Part shown: one piece after another, positions 45,787 through 56,600 of the stretch | Position numbering within the stretch: the stretch's first letter is position 1 | Layout of the letters: each line of letters starts with the position of its first letter | From: Neoconidiobolus thromboides FSU 785 | Taxonomy: Eukaryota; Entomophthoromycota; Entomophthoromycetes; Entomophthorales; Neoconidiobolaceae | Direction of reading: 5' to 3' | Length of the DNA stretch: 64,000 bases | Assembly: GCA_025603075.1 (NCBI GenBank) | Contig: MU626314.1 | Location: forward strand, 51,523 to 115,522 | Made by a program: the position numbers and the translations under genes | The notes under the pieces: generated by a model | The model's database searches: none | Told to the model about the DNA's origin: nothing | The model's input: only the letters and a program-made list of their open reading frames with translations

Positions 45787-47939
45787 ATGCCGAGAGAAAC
45801 AAGGAATAAAGGTAAACCAACAAAGAAAGCTAAACCAGTAGTGAATAAAGGTAAATATTATTATTTTTGGATCTATGAAGAGAAAAGAAAGATTACTATA
45901 CTAAAACTTCTTTTTTATCAAAATGAAATGAATAGAATGAAGATTAATAAAAATGTTTTATATAGAGGCATTAGCTGCTAAAAAAAAAGCAAGATTAATA
46001 AAAAAAGAATTGATAAAGAAAGGGAAAATAAGTATTATTATTATATCTTATAGACTAATTTTAAATATTAATTTAATATTCATAGTTATTAATAAATTTA
46101 CTAAAAAAATTCATGGTTTTAAAATCCAACATTCACGTTCTCAGTTCCTACGTAATATTCGTCATCCAAGTACTTTAAAATATTTTAGTGATCCAACTGA
46201 TTGGAAGTTATATCCTATTAGTAATGTAAATAAAGGAACCCAACTTCCTGTTATTATTGATACTAGTATTATTGATAAAGGTAGTTTTTTTACTTTTTTA
46301 TTAATAAGATGAATAGTTTATTAATAATTAAAAACATAGAAATTAAACCTATACCAGAATATAATGAAGATGAGGTACCAAATCCAGCGGTAAATGTTTA
46401 CTTTATTAATTTCTCTTATTTTATTAAATAATATTACAAATATAGAGGACAAGAACAACAGCTACATGTAAAGGGTGTAAAAAAAGAATTTATTTTCGAA
46501 ATTTTACTAAACACCATAGTAATATTAAATTTTATTTATTATTATTTATTATTATTTATTATTATTTAATTTAGAGTTATGTAAAAAAACTAAAGGACGC
46601 TTCTTAAATCCTAATCTCAGTTTAAATAGAGTAAAATCAGAAGGTGATAATCAAAGTCTAAAACCTAGATTATCCAATACAAGTAAAAAAATGAGTAAAA
46701 ATGGGAAGGAGATAAACGAAAATAAAAAACATGTCAAGCCTATAAAAGAACATGGAGAGAATAAAAAATTATTAAAAGCAACAAAAAATGAAGTTGAAAA
46801 TAAAAAATTAAATAAATTAATTCATGAGGATATTATTGAAGATTTGGAATCTTCTCCAGTTCCTGAAGAATCTAAAGGTAAGTTTATATTTTTATTTATC
46901 TGAATGATTTAATAATTGAATTTCTATTTACTTTAGCTCGTCGTACACGTTCCAAAACCAATCATATACAAGATTCAAAAACAATACCCACTATAGCTAT
47001 AACAAAAGCAGATAATTTTAATGAACTATCAAACAAAACAAAAGAAGAATCAGTAGTAACAGATACTAATTCTTTGTTGCCAGAAAGTATAATTACAAAC
47101 ACCAGTAAATCACGAGGAAATAAAAAAGATAGCAACAATAATGAATCTAAAGAAAATAAAAAAAAGATGGGAAAACAAAAGAAGGAAAAAAATAAAGTTA
47201 AAGGTAAACATCATAATTTAGTTTTCAAATATAGCATATTTAATCATTATCTTTTTTATATAAATAGAAAAACCAGTATTAGATTTAGATAAACATTGTG
47301 GAGTATTAGGAGCCAATGGACAAGCGTGTATGCGATTAATTACATGTAAAGCCCATACAGTAGTACTAAAAAAAGCAGTGTTTGGACGCTCAAAAACGTA
47401 TCAAGAATTAGTAGCTTTACATCAAAAAAATAACGCTAAAATAAAAGGTAAGTAAAAATCAAATTGCTGATTGTTTAAATCATTAAATATATTTAATATT
47501 TTTAGCTGAAAATTTAGCCCAAAAAGCAGGTATGGCAGCCAAGGAAGCCAGTCAACATTTGCATGATCATGATAACTCTTCATATCCCCATAATAGTAAT
47601 AAAAGAAGACGTTCCTTTGGAGAAAGTAGTGACTTTGACTCTGATCTAGAATGTGATACCATCTTAAAAGCAATTAAACTTACAACTAAAAAACCAATGA
47701 TAGCATATCATCGAGTGCCTCTATTAAAAACATATCAATTAAAACGATGTCAAACAATGATGCAAAGGGATATTTATGATAAATTACATCCACCTGAAAT
47801 GGATAATGAAGGAAAAGGGGAGCAGCTAGATATCGTTGATGGAGATAATGGGACGGATAATTTTGTTAATGATATGGGTTTCAATAAGGGGATGGAAGGA
47901 GTAAGTGTAAATTATAGTAATAAATTATTAGATAGCTAA
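45787..47939 (+). CDS. SGF73: Sgf73/ataxin-7-like SAGA subunit (SCA7 domain)
   Basis: Subunit anchoring the deubiquitinase module to the SAGA co-activator. It starts MPRETRNKGKPTKKAK. Exons seen: 45787-45850, from 45966, from about 46087 to 46280, a short one ending NEDEVPNPA, then the zinc-finger exon, a basic linker and the SCA7 part. The small zinc finger is TCKGCKKRIYFRNFTKHHKLC (CxxC...H...C), completed across an intron. The linker (46691-47200) is Lys/Asn/Glu-rich. The SCA7 domain reads DLDKHCGVLGANGQACMRLI, TCKAHTVVLKKAVFGRSKTY, QELVALHQKNNAK, with the C-x5-C-x5-C-x2-H signature. The last exon is a Ser/Asp-rich tail with a hydrophilic C-terminus. Exon joins in the N-terminal third are provisional, and a separate small gene there is possible. 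Confidence 0.82.
46534..46567. repeat. ttattatttattattattt repeat in an Sgf73 intron
   Basis: Short tandem repeat of ttattattat units inside the intron that splits the zinc-finger HHK-LC codons. Confidence 0.8.
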
Positions 47940-48381
47940 TTATTTGATTTTGCATAGAAACCATTTAGTATTAATAATTATAAGCCAAATGGAATGAATT
48001 TTAATCAAAATGGGAGGAGATAAATTAAATGGATAGTTAACTTCTATTTCGGATGATAGTGTTTGTTGCTAGCAGTTTTTAATTGAAGTGTGAATTTATT
48101 TCGCTGGTTTTAGTGACTGATAATACAGTGTGTTAGAGGATTTTATTAATTATTTTTTAAAGTCGTTTATGTTAAATAGCAAAGTAAAGTTTTCCGTAGC
48201 TTAATGGGGGGTTAACTTACTTTTTCAATAAATTATGAAGTTTTAAATTTTATTATTGAAATTTTATTACATATTATTTTATAAATACCCAGTTATGAGA
48301 TTAAAAACTAACAATAACATTATAAAAAACTGGAAAAGATGTAATTTAAATATGTGTAAAAAATGTTTTGATCAGATACAT
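47940..48381. other. intergenic upstream of tRNA-Gln
   Basis: AT-rich spacer without gene or repeat copy. Confidence 0.55.
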
Positions 48382-48453
48382 GGTTCCATGGTGTAATGGT
48401 TAGCACACAAGGTTTTGATCCTTGTGATCCGAGTTCGATTCTCGGTGGGACCT
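48382..48453 (+). tRNA. tRNA-Gln (UUG)
   Basis: 72-nt cloverleaf without intron. Acceptor ggttcca/tgggacc (one G-U), D arm tggtgtaatggttagca, anticodon stem caagg/ccttg with loop ttttgat (anticodon UUG), T arm ccgagttcgattctcgg. TTTT terminator directly after. Two repeat copies follow within 400 nt. Confidence 0.95.
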
Positions 48454-48518
48454 TTTAGATTTTGTTTTAAGTGAAGGAGCAATTCTTCACACCTAACCAT
48501 AATTTTTCTAATTAATCA

Positions 48519-48612
48519 ATATGAGGTATGTTTTTTTAGCTTCACTTTTTATTTTTCAAGTGCTATTTGAGTAGAAAAGTTGTTAAAATTCTCGAAAAAA
48601 ATTGAGGTTTGA
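48519..48612 (+). mobile_element. MITE-like foldback element, decayed copy
   Basis: Left end atatgaggtatg, core aagtgctatttgagtagaaa. The right end is lost in an A-rich stretch. Confidence 0.6.
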
Positions 48613-48749
48613 ATAAAATATGTGGGTGTACTTTTTTTACGACAAAGCTTTACTTAGGTGTTATTAAAAATAAGATAAATCTTGTCCTGTGTTTAGATCT
48701 ATTAGTTTTAATTTCACAATAACTGAAGTATAACCGATATTTTTAATAT

Positions 48750-48854
48750 ATATGGGGCTGTTTTTTTTAGTTTTATTATTTTTCCATTTTTTAAGCGCTA
48801 TTTGAGTGGAAAGATTATAGTAAAATTCTTAAACAAAAAAGTACATCCCCATAT
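48750..48854 (+). mobile_element. MITE-like foldback element
   Basis: atatggggctgt at the left, acatccccatat at the right, core aagcgctatttgagtggaaa; flanks TA/TA. Confidence 0.85.
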
Positions 48855-49284
48855 ACTAATTTTTTCTATGCATTTTAATCCACAGTAAAATATAAAAGTA
48901 AAACATCTAAGATATTAAATATAGGCCCTTTTTCTACGGTACCCTGTACATATAAGCTTGTTACTAGGACTTTAGTGTCCTAAGACCGATTTGTACATTG
49001 AAGAAATAGCTTATTGTGGATATATTGTATTTTAATAGTTATTTTGATTTTAAAGTAAAAAACAATTTATCACTGTTTTTAATTTTTGTGTGCAATTTAG
49101 TTCCAACATTCAAGCTAATGAATAAACTTTAATATTAATTTCAAATAGGTAAAACTTTATCTTTTTCTATTTTATCTAAGTAAAATTTTGATATCCAAGG
49201 TACATACAACAAATTAAATAATTACAACTACATAACGCAAGTATCAATCTAAATGTATATTTTGTATTGTAAAAAAATCAAATA

Positions 49285-50401
49285 ATGAAAGAGAGCAAGT
49301 TAAATTTAAATAAATTCCATATTAATAAAAGCAAACAAAATCAATATGAATGTAACTTTAAAAATTGTAATAAGTCATATGCTTTTAAGTCGAATTTAAA
49401 TAGGCATTATAACATACATCATGATATAGGTAAATTAAATTACGACAATAGAAAATAAGTCAATGATTAATTTATTATAAATAAAGTTAGAAAAGAAGAT
49501 ACTTCTAAGCATAGAAAGCACAAAAACAAAGCTAAAATAAAGGAAGAATTAATCAGCATAGATATTAAACAGGAAGACCGACTTGATGAGCAAATAGTAC
49601 GTGAAGGCCAAGGTGACTTGAATATTAATCTATCTGATAAAATTATAAAAGTAGAGGATCGTCTTGTTTATAGAGAGAAATTACTGAATAAGTATGTAAA
49701 GTATGAAGAGCAATTAGTTTTGGAATCTAACTCAATAAAAAAATATATGAAAGTTCAAAAAAGCCCAATTCCAAAGGATGATCCATCTTACAAAACTCGA
49801 TTTAAATGTGTTTTTGAAAATTGCAGTAAATCTTATTCAAGAAAAAATGATTTAAAAGTTCATTTTATTAATAAACATGGGCCAGGTAAGCAAAATTTCC
49901 ATGTATATAAAATTTAGCTAATATTTTTAAAATGTAGTGGGTAAAAGGAGTACTTTCAAATGTATTATGTATAATGATAGGTCTGATTTTGTATATAAAG
50001 AGCCTAATAAGCTTGAAAAAGATATGGACCAAAGAACTTTAAATAAAGAAGAACTCGATGAACGGTTAGGATATCAGTATCAACCTGCTAAAAAAGATGA
50101 GATATCTCAAGAAAGTACAGAAAATAATAAGCAGTATTATTTAAGAGAAATGCAGCCTAGTAAACGTACAAAATATCAAGGGCAATCAATTTTGAAAATT
50201 AGTTTACCTAATAGTCATATCAAACTACCCAAACCAAAATTCAAATTTATAGTTGATAAAATAAAACATAAGCTCAATCCAGTTTTGGAGCGTGATCCAT
50301 ATAGTGAACATATTAAGCTTCCTAAACCAAAGATTAGATTTATAATTAATAAAGAAAGAGCAACATTGCCATGTAGAAATTTAAAAGATAGTTTAAATTA
50401 A
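49285..50401 (+). CDS. C2H2 zinc-finger protein with duplicated KLPKPK motif
   Basis: Probable nucleic-acid-binding protein of unrecognised function. Three exons (49285-49429, 49487-49885, 49938-50401) total 1008 nt, 335 residues. One C2H2 finger is at residues 21-46 (YECNFKNCNKSYAFKSNLNR then H-x4-H). A second begins FKCVFENCSKSYSRKNDLKV and is followed by H-x4-H, in exon 2. The middle is charged. In exon 3 the motif HIKLPKPK[FI][KR]FI[VI][DN]K appears twice (50217 and 50308), a clear internal duplication. The ORF closes at TAA 50399-50401, but the same frame stays open for 43 further codons (see findings). No neighbours suggest a role. Confidence 0.75.
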
Positions 50402-51602
50402 AATAATAGTTCAGAATTAAAAAGTTCAGCTTCAGATAGATATGGGTCAGGAAAATTGGCTAATAAGGATGAAAAAAGTACCAAAGTGTTGTATACATCC
50501 TTCTTAAATAGTCAAGTGAATAAAGGGAGTTAATTAGTTAAACTAGCCATGGTAGTATTGATAAGTATACTAAATAATAGGCAGTTAGATTTTACTGACA
50601 TAAGTGAATCCCCCCATTATTTTATGAAAACATTAACAAACTATGTCGCTTTACTAAATATTTGTACAATTTTCGTAGACGCTTGGTTATGTTACTTTAT
50701 TTTTTATGTTTATCATATCAAAATTAGCACAATAGATACTTTAGTCGAAATAAAAATAATTCAAAGATTTTTTCGTAAGTAATCTATTGTATACTGCCTT
50801 ATTAATATTCGAAGTACCTCAAAATGATCTCTTGTATATAAAGAATAGTCAGTACAAAAATGACTTTTATTTACAAAATCAATACTAAAATATTAGTAAT
50901 AAAATTATTTTTGATGGAAATCTTACTTTATAGTACTTCAAATGTGATGGGAGGGCTAAATAAAAGATCAAGGTAGAATAGAAGGGTTATATGCTTTGAA
51001 GTAGAATCATATCTTTTTCAAAATGCTAGTATTCGCATTGAAAGTAAATATTGTTTTATAGTGGATTTTTTTAGCACTACCTGGTCTCATTAAAAAACTA
51101 TTAGACATGATAATACTATATAAGTACATAGATATATAGCTATTTTGCACAAAACATTTTTTAAATTACTTTTTTATTTTGGCATTTTTTATACTTAATA
51201 CACTTATAGCTGCCAGAGACAAAGATAGTGTTTTGATAAAAATAAGTCTTAAAACAAATGTTTTGATATTCTTTATGTCTCATTCAAACACCAAACAATA
51301 AAAATACTGTTTAATATTACTTTAGCTATACCTTTTTCACTTTATTGAAATGGCTATTTTTAAACTATGAGTTATATTATGATGAATTGAAGTAAATACT
51401 ATTAATTAATATGCAGTCACTCAATTATATAAAGAAAACAAAGACAAACCAGAATAAGATAGAAAAATAAACATTTATTAAAAAATAGAATGGATGGTAG
51501 ATAGCATGCTTTTATTTTAAAATATGGTAACACTGAATTTACTCTAAACTCATTTATTTGCCGTTTTAAATATAGAAGAGAAGAACACCTAGAATTTATA
51601 AT

Positions 51603-51709
51603 ATATGGGGATGTATTTTTGTATTTAAGAATCTTACTAACAAATTTTCCGCTTAAATAGCACTTAAAGAATGGAAAAAATAATGAAGTCAAAAAAGACA
51701 CTCCCATAT
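51603..51709 (-). mobile_element. MITE-like foldback element, inverted
   Basis: atatggggatgt at the left, cgcttaaatagcacttaaag core, actcccatat at the right. It abuts the next copy. Confidence 0.8.
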
Positions 51710-51805
51710 GTGGATGTTTTTTAGTTTCATTGCTTTTCTCATTTTTTAAGTGCAATTTGAGTGGAAAGACTATTAGCAAAACTCTTAAACAAAACACATC
51801 CAAAT
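51704..51805 (+). mobile_element. MITE-like foldback element, back-to-back with previous
   Basis: Starts catatgtggatgt inside the right end of the previous copy. Core aagtgcaatttgagtggaaa, right end acacatccaaat. The two lie in opposite orientation and share about 6 nt. Confidence 0.75.
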
Positions 51806-52387
51806 GTAAGGACTTATACGATACATTTAAGAAACCACTTTATAGACGTATAGGAAGTAAAAAGCAATCTATTTCAAATAACAAAGCACCAAATGAACGC
51901 GTAGAGTATATGAGTCAAATTGATTCAAAAGATATAGCACTTGATTGTAATTTAAACTATAAGATACAATACATTTTAAATATTAGCCCATTCAATAAAT
52001 GCTTTGAAGCTAAGAACTGACCTATTTTAGACAATAAACTATCCATTGTATTTATCTATATATGTCCTTACAGAGACTTTCCAAAGATCTATAATAATAA
52101 ATATCATTTGAAGTACCTTTAAATTGCAACGCACTATAAAAGTAAATGGACTTAATATAAAGAAAAACAACCTATTTGTAACTTGATTAGGGGAATAAAC
52201 TACAAAGGGTCATACCATTAGCATCCTTCAGTCTACTTTGAAAAATGGCTTATTTAGTGAAAGTATAAATGATAGTAATCAGCCCATATTAAACGCTAAA
52301 GTACTAATTGAATATACATATGTATATAGTTCCTGTATAATGTCATATTCAAGTACATTTTATGTAAATAACTGCTACGTTTCAATG

Positions 52388-52489
52388 TATGAGGATGTGT
52401 TTTTTGTTTAAGAATTTTACTAGTAGTTTTTCCACCTAAATAGCGCTTAAAAATGAAGAAGTAATGAAACCAAAAAAACACCCCCATAT
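52388..52489 (-). mobile_element. MITE-like foldback element, inverted
   Basis: tatgaggatgtg at the left, cacctaaatagcgcttaa core, aacacccccatat at the right. Confidence 0.8.
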
Positions 52490-52639
52490 GTTAAAAATAA
52501 TTGCAACTAATGAACCTATAAATAAATTACTTATAGTTAGTACCTTAAAAATAAAATAGATAACCAAAATCAATATGGATATTCCATAAGTAGTAATTAG
52601 TCCAATTTGAACAATTAAGTGCTTAATGTCAGGGTAAAC

Positions 52640-53466
52640 TATTATGGTCAGTCTAACCGAAAAGATACATTGTTTTATTGTAATATGAGCTATAGAGGGA
52701 AACCTTCTTTAGATGTCAGTTTAAAGTATAAATTACTTAAGAATAAAAATGCTTTATTAGTAATTATACAAAGGTATGTTTAGATGACATTGCTTCAAAA
52801 GCTCATTGTAATCATACATATATAGTAGAAAAAAGGGTTCAGGAAGTTACAATGGATAAGGAATTAACGAAAATGATTGAAAAATTAACTTATAAATAAA
52901 TGATTTATGATAATTAATTTAATTTAATTTAATTTAATTAATAAAATTTTTGGTGAACAGATAAATTATAAGTACTAAGATATATCGAACAATAAAGCAC
53001 TATATGGAGTCTATGGGAGATAATAGTCAATATAGTTTACCTAAAGTTTCAACTAAAGATGTATAAATAAAAAAGAGATGTTATTTTAATATGTAAATTA
53101 GCAATTAAATGTATTAATTTATTTCAAAAAGTGTTACCTGGAAGAAATTCAAATTTTCAACAAGGAAAATTTGATATATATACTAAGGTAAAGTGTTAAT
53201 GTATAAAGGTAGTCCTTTTTGGTTTTAATCATTATAAAACAATAATAATGTTAAATAAATATGTTAAATAAATATGTTGAATATAATTTTATTAAGCTTA
53301 TATGGTAACATGTTTTTTATTCACTTTTTGAATATTGTTATTCTATAAGTTTGATAATAAATATCTTGGATTAGTTGATCTTTTATATTTAAATTATAGG
53401 GCAAGAAGAATTTATGGATTTGTTTCATAAAGCTATAAAAAATAACTTAAATTATTATTTAAGCTA
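52640..53466 (+). pseudogene. possible exons of an unrecognised or degraded gene
   Basis: A frame from about 53083 reads INLFQKVLPGRNSNFQQGKF then DIYTK and meets a donor-like GTAAAG at 53189. After ...AATTATAG (about 53399) it resumes as GQEEFMDLFHKAIKNNLNYY then LS and TAA near 53466. The intron would be about 210 nt, far longer than usual here. Upstream, 52775-52898 encodes DDIASKAHCNHTYIVEKRV then further charged residues to TAA, without a clear join. Composition is protein-like and unlike the spacer. I do not recognise the family and found no start; it could be a relic or a gene with poorly resolved exons. Confidence 0.35.
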
Positions 53467-53697
53467 ATTCATATATTAAAAATAATACTATTAATAAAAA
53501 ATTCATAGAAATCCTGATTATATTTTGGTTAAAAAATATTAGAGTTTTTAACCTGCCAATTTTCGAGGTTTTTTATACTCGACTATGATTTGCTAGTTCA
53601 AAATTTATGCCTAAAAAAAATAAGTTAAGATTGAACTATGGGAGAAGTGAGAAATTAGTTTTAGTTTCTTTTAAAATCTATATCATAACTATAGAAT

Positions 53698-56600
53698 ATG
53701 TCTGAGCAAGTAGGGGAGCTCAATTTGGCTGGAGGGAGGAATAAATTTAGAGTAATTTAGCCTATTTTATAATTCAAATCTCCTTAAATTAATAATTAAT
53801 TATTATAGTATTCTTCCTTTAAAGAAAGAATCGAAAATTTGAGTTTTGATGTACTTCATCAAATTGATAGAAAACCAATAGATATAGAAAATTCAGGATC
53901 TTTTTTTAATGAATTGTTTGAATCATTGTTGATTTCAAATCTTACCGTTCCATTTGAAGAATTTTCAACTAAAATTAAACCACTCGTTAAATCATTACCT
54001 CAAATTTTACATCATAAAAAACAAATTGCTGAGATTATTAAAGAATATCTTTATAAAGAAACTTCGGATACCCTAATTCCAGTGTTACAGTAAGTTGATA
54101 TGGTTTTTGAATGTTTTTTGAGATGCTAATAATTTTGTTTAGACTTATACCATGCTTAGCTAGAGATTTACAAGAAGAGTTTTATAACGAATTTTTGGGT
54201 TTATTAGATCCACTGATTATTGTTTTAAATCATAAAGAAGCTGGGATTATTGAAGTAAACTTAATTGACCTATTCGTTATTTTTTATTAATATAAAATTT
54301 AGCATACATTTAATGCTATTGCATTTTCATTAAAATACTTATCCAAAATTGCAATCAAAAAATTACCAGAAATATTCAAGTAAGTCATAAATTTATTTAT
54401 CATTATTAGCTATTAATTTATCTTGATAGGGTACTTGCCCCATTGATGGGAGAAAGACGTGGTAAAGCTTATCTTCGTGTATTTGTGGCTGAATCTTTTG
54501 GATTTTTAATTAGAAGATGTAAAGATGAGGATTTAAAAGAAATCATTGAAGTTATTTTTGAATACTATGATAAAAATAGAGAGGATGAAATACTTGATGG
54601 TTTATCTTTATTACTTTTAGAGAGTGTTAAAGTAAGATATATTTTATCTTTAGTTTTTGAATAAGGATATTAATGAATTTATTTATAGAATATTGATAAT
54701 AAACTTCATTCACGTTATTCTGAAATTCAAGATCAAATGTTTCTTGTGGTACAACAATCCCAGTTTTCACTTGATGGAAATTCAATAGGTAGAATTAACC
54801 AAAATTTACTATTATTAATTTGCTAATTTTAAATTAGAGTTGAGCAACTCAGCATATGAACTAAATTGTAAATTTATCAAAGAAGCATGTAATTATTGCA
54901 GAAAACCAAATGCTACACCAATTAATGAAAAATTAATTCAACAATTTTCAAGTTTATCTAAGTTTTATGGGAATCAAAAAATTAATATAGAAAAACAAAG
55001 TAGTAATGAAATATGTATTATATTAGGTACTATAAAAACATTCTTTGACCATTTCAATGGTGCTTGTGTTCAGAATTATATTCCATTTTTAGATGTAATT
55101 GTGCAATTTGTTAAAGTATTACTTGAAACTCAAAAAATTGAAGAATTGCATTCTTTATGTTTAGCCGAATTATTTTCTTTATTAAGTTTATTAGTTTGTC
55201 AAATTGATACTAAAGAATTGTATTCAAAAGGAAAAGTGATTATTAATTATTTATACAATTATAAAGTAAGTTTTTAATTTTATATATTATAATAAAGCAA
55301 TAATAATTTTTAATATTATAGAATCCAATTTATGCAGTTAAATTTTCAAAGCTACTTATTCATTTAAAGTTTCAGCATTTTTCTCAACTCATTATACCAC
55401 CATTAATTAAAATGGCATCAGAACCATGGGAAGATAATGCAACTTTATTTGTTATGTTATTGACTGAAATTATTGATAATGATCTTATTATTTATTATGA
55501 AAACAGTATAACAAACACAGTAACAAAAGAAGGATTAATTCAATTTACATCGGATTCTAATATTAATTTAATAACCAAATTTATTGAACCAACCAATGAT
55601 TGGGATTTATTGTTTGATGAAGTAATACAATTTTACAACAACGAAATTGAAATCGAACCAATGATTTCAATGTTATCATGTTATTTAAGTGTTTTGGCTA
55701 ATATTAAAGTAAATGATTCAAATATTATTAATATATTAGAAAATTTATTTGATTCATTATCAACATATTTAATTCAATGTAAACAACAAGAAATTGAAGA
55801 AAAGAAATTAAGCTATATTAATATTTTTGGAGAATTAGTTCTTGGACAAATAATTTATTGTATTTTTAAAATAAGTTGTATAGTATTAAAAGACAATGAA
55901 TTGGAAAATAATGAATCAGAAAGACCTAATAAAAAGATGAAAAGAAGTAAATTAAATGTCAATGTAATAGAAGAAGATATCAAAGGTTTAAAATTAATTA
56001 AATATTTAATATCTTTTTGGAATAATAAGCTTTTACCAGTTATTTTACCAAAATTTCAATCAAAGAATGTATTAAAAAGTATTCATATTATTTTGTCATA
56101 TCTCAAACAACATCAAATTCATAATGAAATTAAACAAATATTTGAAAATGAACAACTCAATAAAGTTTATCAATTATTAACACCTTCATTAATTTGTTAT
56201 GATTCCAATGTAAGACTTGCTTGTTTTGAAATATTATCTCAATTTGAAGTAAAAGGCGAAAATGAAAATAAACAAAATAGTATTCATGACTTATTTCAAC
56301 TTTGTATTCAAGTAGATAGTAAACCAACAAATCTTAATGAATATAGAGATAAATTAATACCATTAAGGAAATTATCCGTTATGGCTTCTAATGGCTTATT
56401 TAGTAATTTTGATTTAATTGTTCCAAGTCTTTGTGTTAGTATGTTTACTGTCAATTTTAGACCGTTATGGTTAGATGCTATCAAAGGACTTCAAGCATGT
56501 TCTAAGTATAAACCAAAGGTTGTATCTAAATTATTACTATCTGTTATTGAAGGACTTCAAAATGGGGAATCTATTAATTCATATAATCAAATTAATAATG

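Larger units (their letters stand above)
48454..49284. other. intergenic with two MITE copies
   Basis: Spacer between tRNA-Gln and the zinc-finger gene; copies at 48519-48612 and 48750-48854 are listed separately. Nothing else recognised. Confidence 0.55.
50402..53697. other. repeat-rich region with gene fragments
   Basis: About 3.3 kb before UTP20. It holds three repeat copies, a readable downstream frame of the zinc-finger gene (50402-50533) and coding-like fragments at 51806-52020 and 52640-53466. No complete gene was found. A (ttaat)n run lies at about 52914-52941. Confidence 0.5.

Noticed and set aside
22479-50401. Alternative genetic code reading TAA as glutamine, suggested by frames that continue past TAA
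   Set aside because: Many conserved genes here end at TAA or TAG exactly where the family ends (PMT, CCT4, COX IV, AP-3 sigma, UTP20).
50549-50782. 77-codon plus-strand ORF after the zinc-finger gene
   Set aside because: AT-driven hydrophobic composition, no motif, no splice context.
51417-51803. ORFs sharing peptides like FKCYLSGKxxSKIL at several places (also 52296-52487, 30311-30532)
   Set aside because: They are translations of the foldback repeat, not a protein family; the frames stop outside the repeat.
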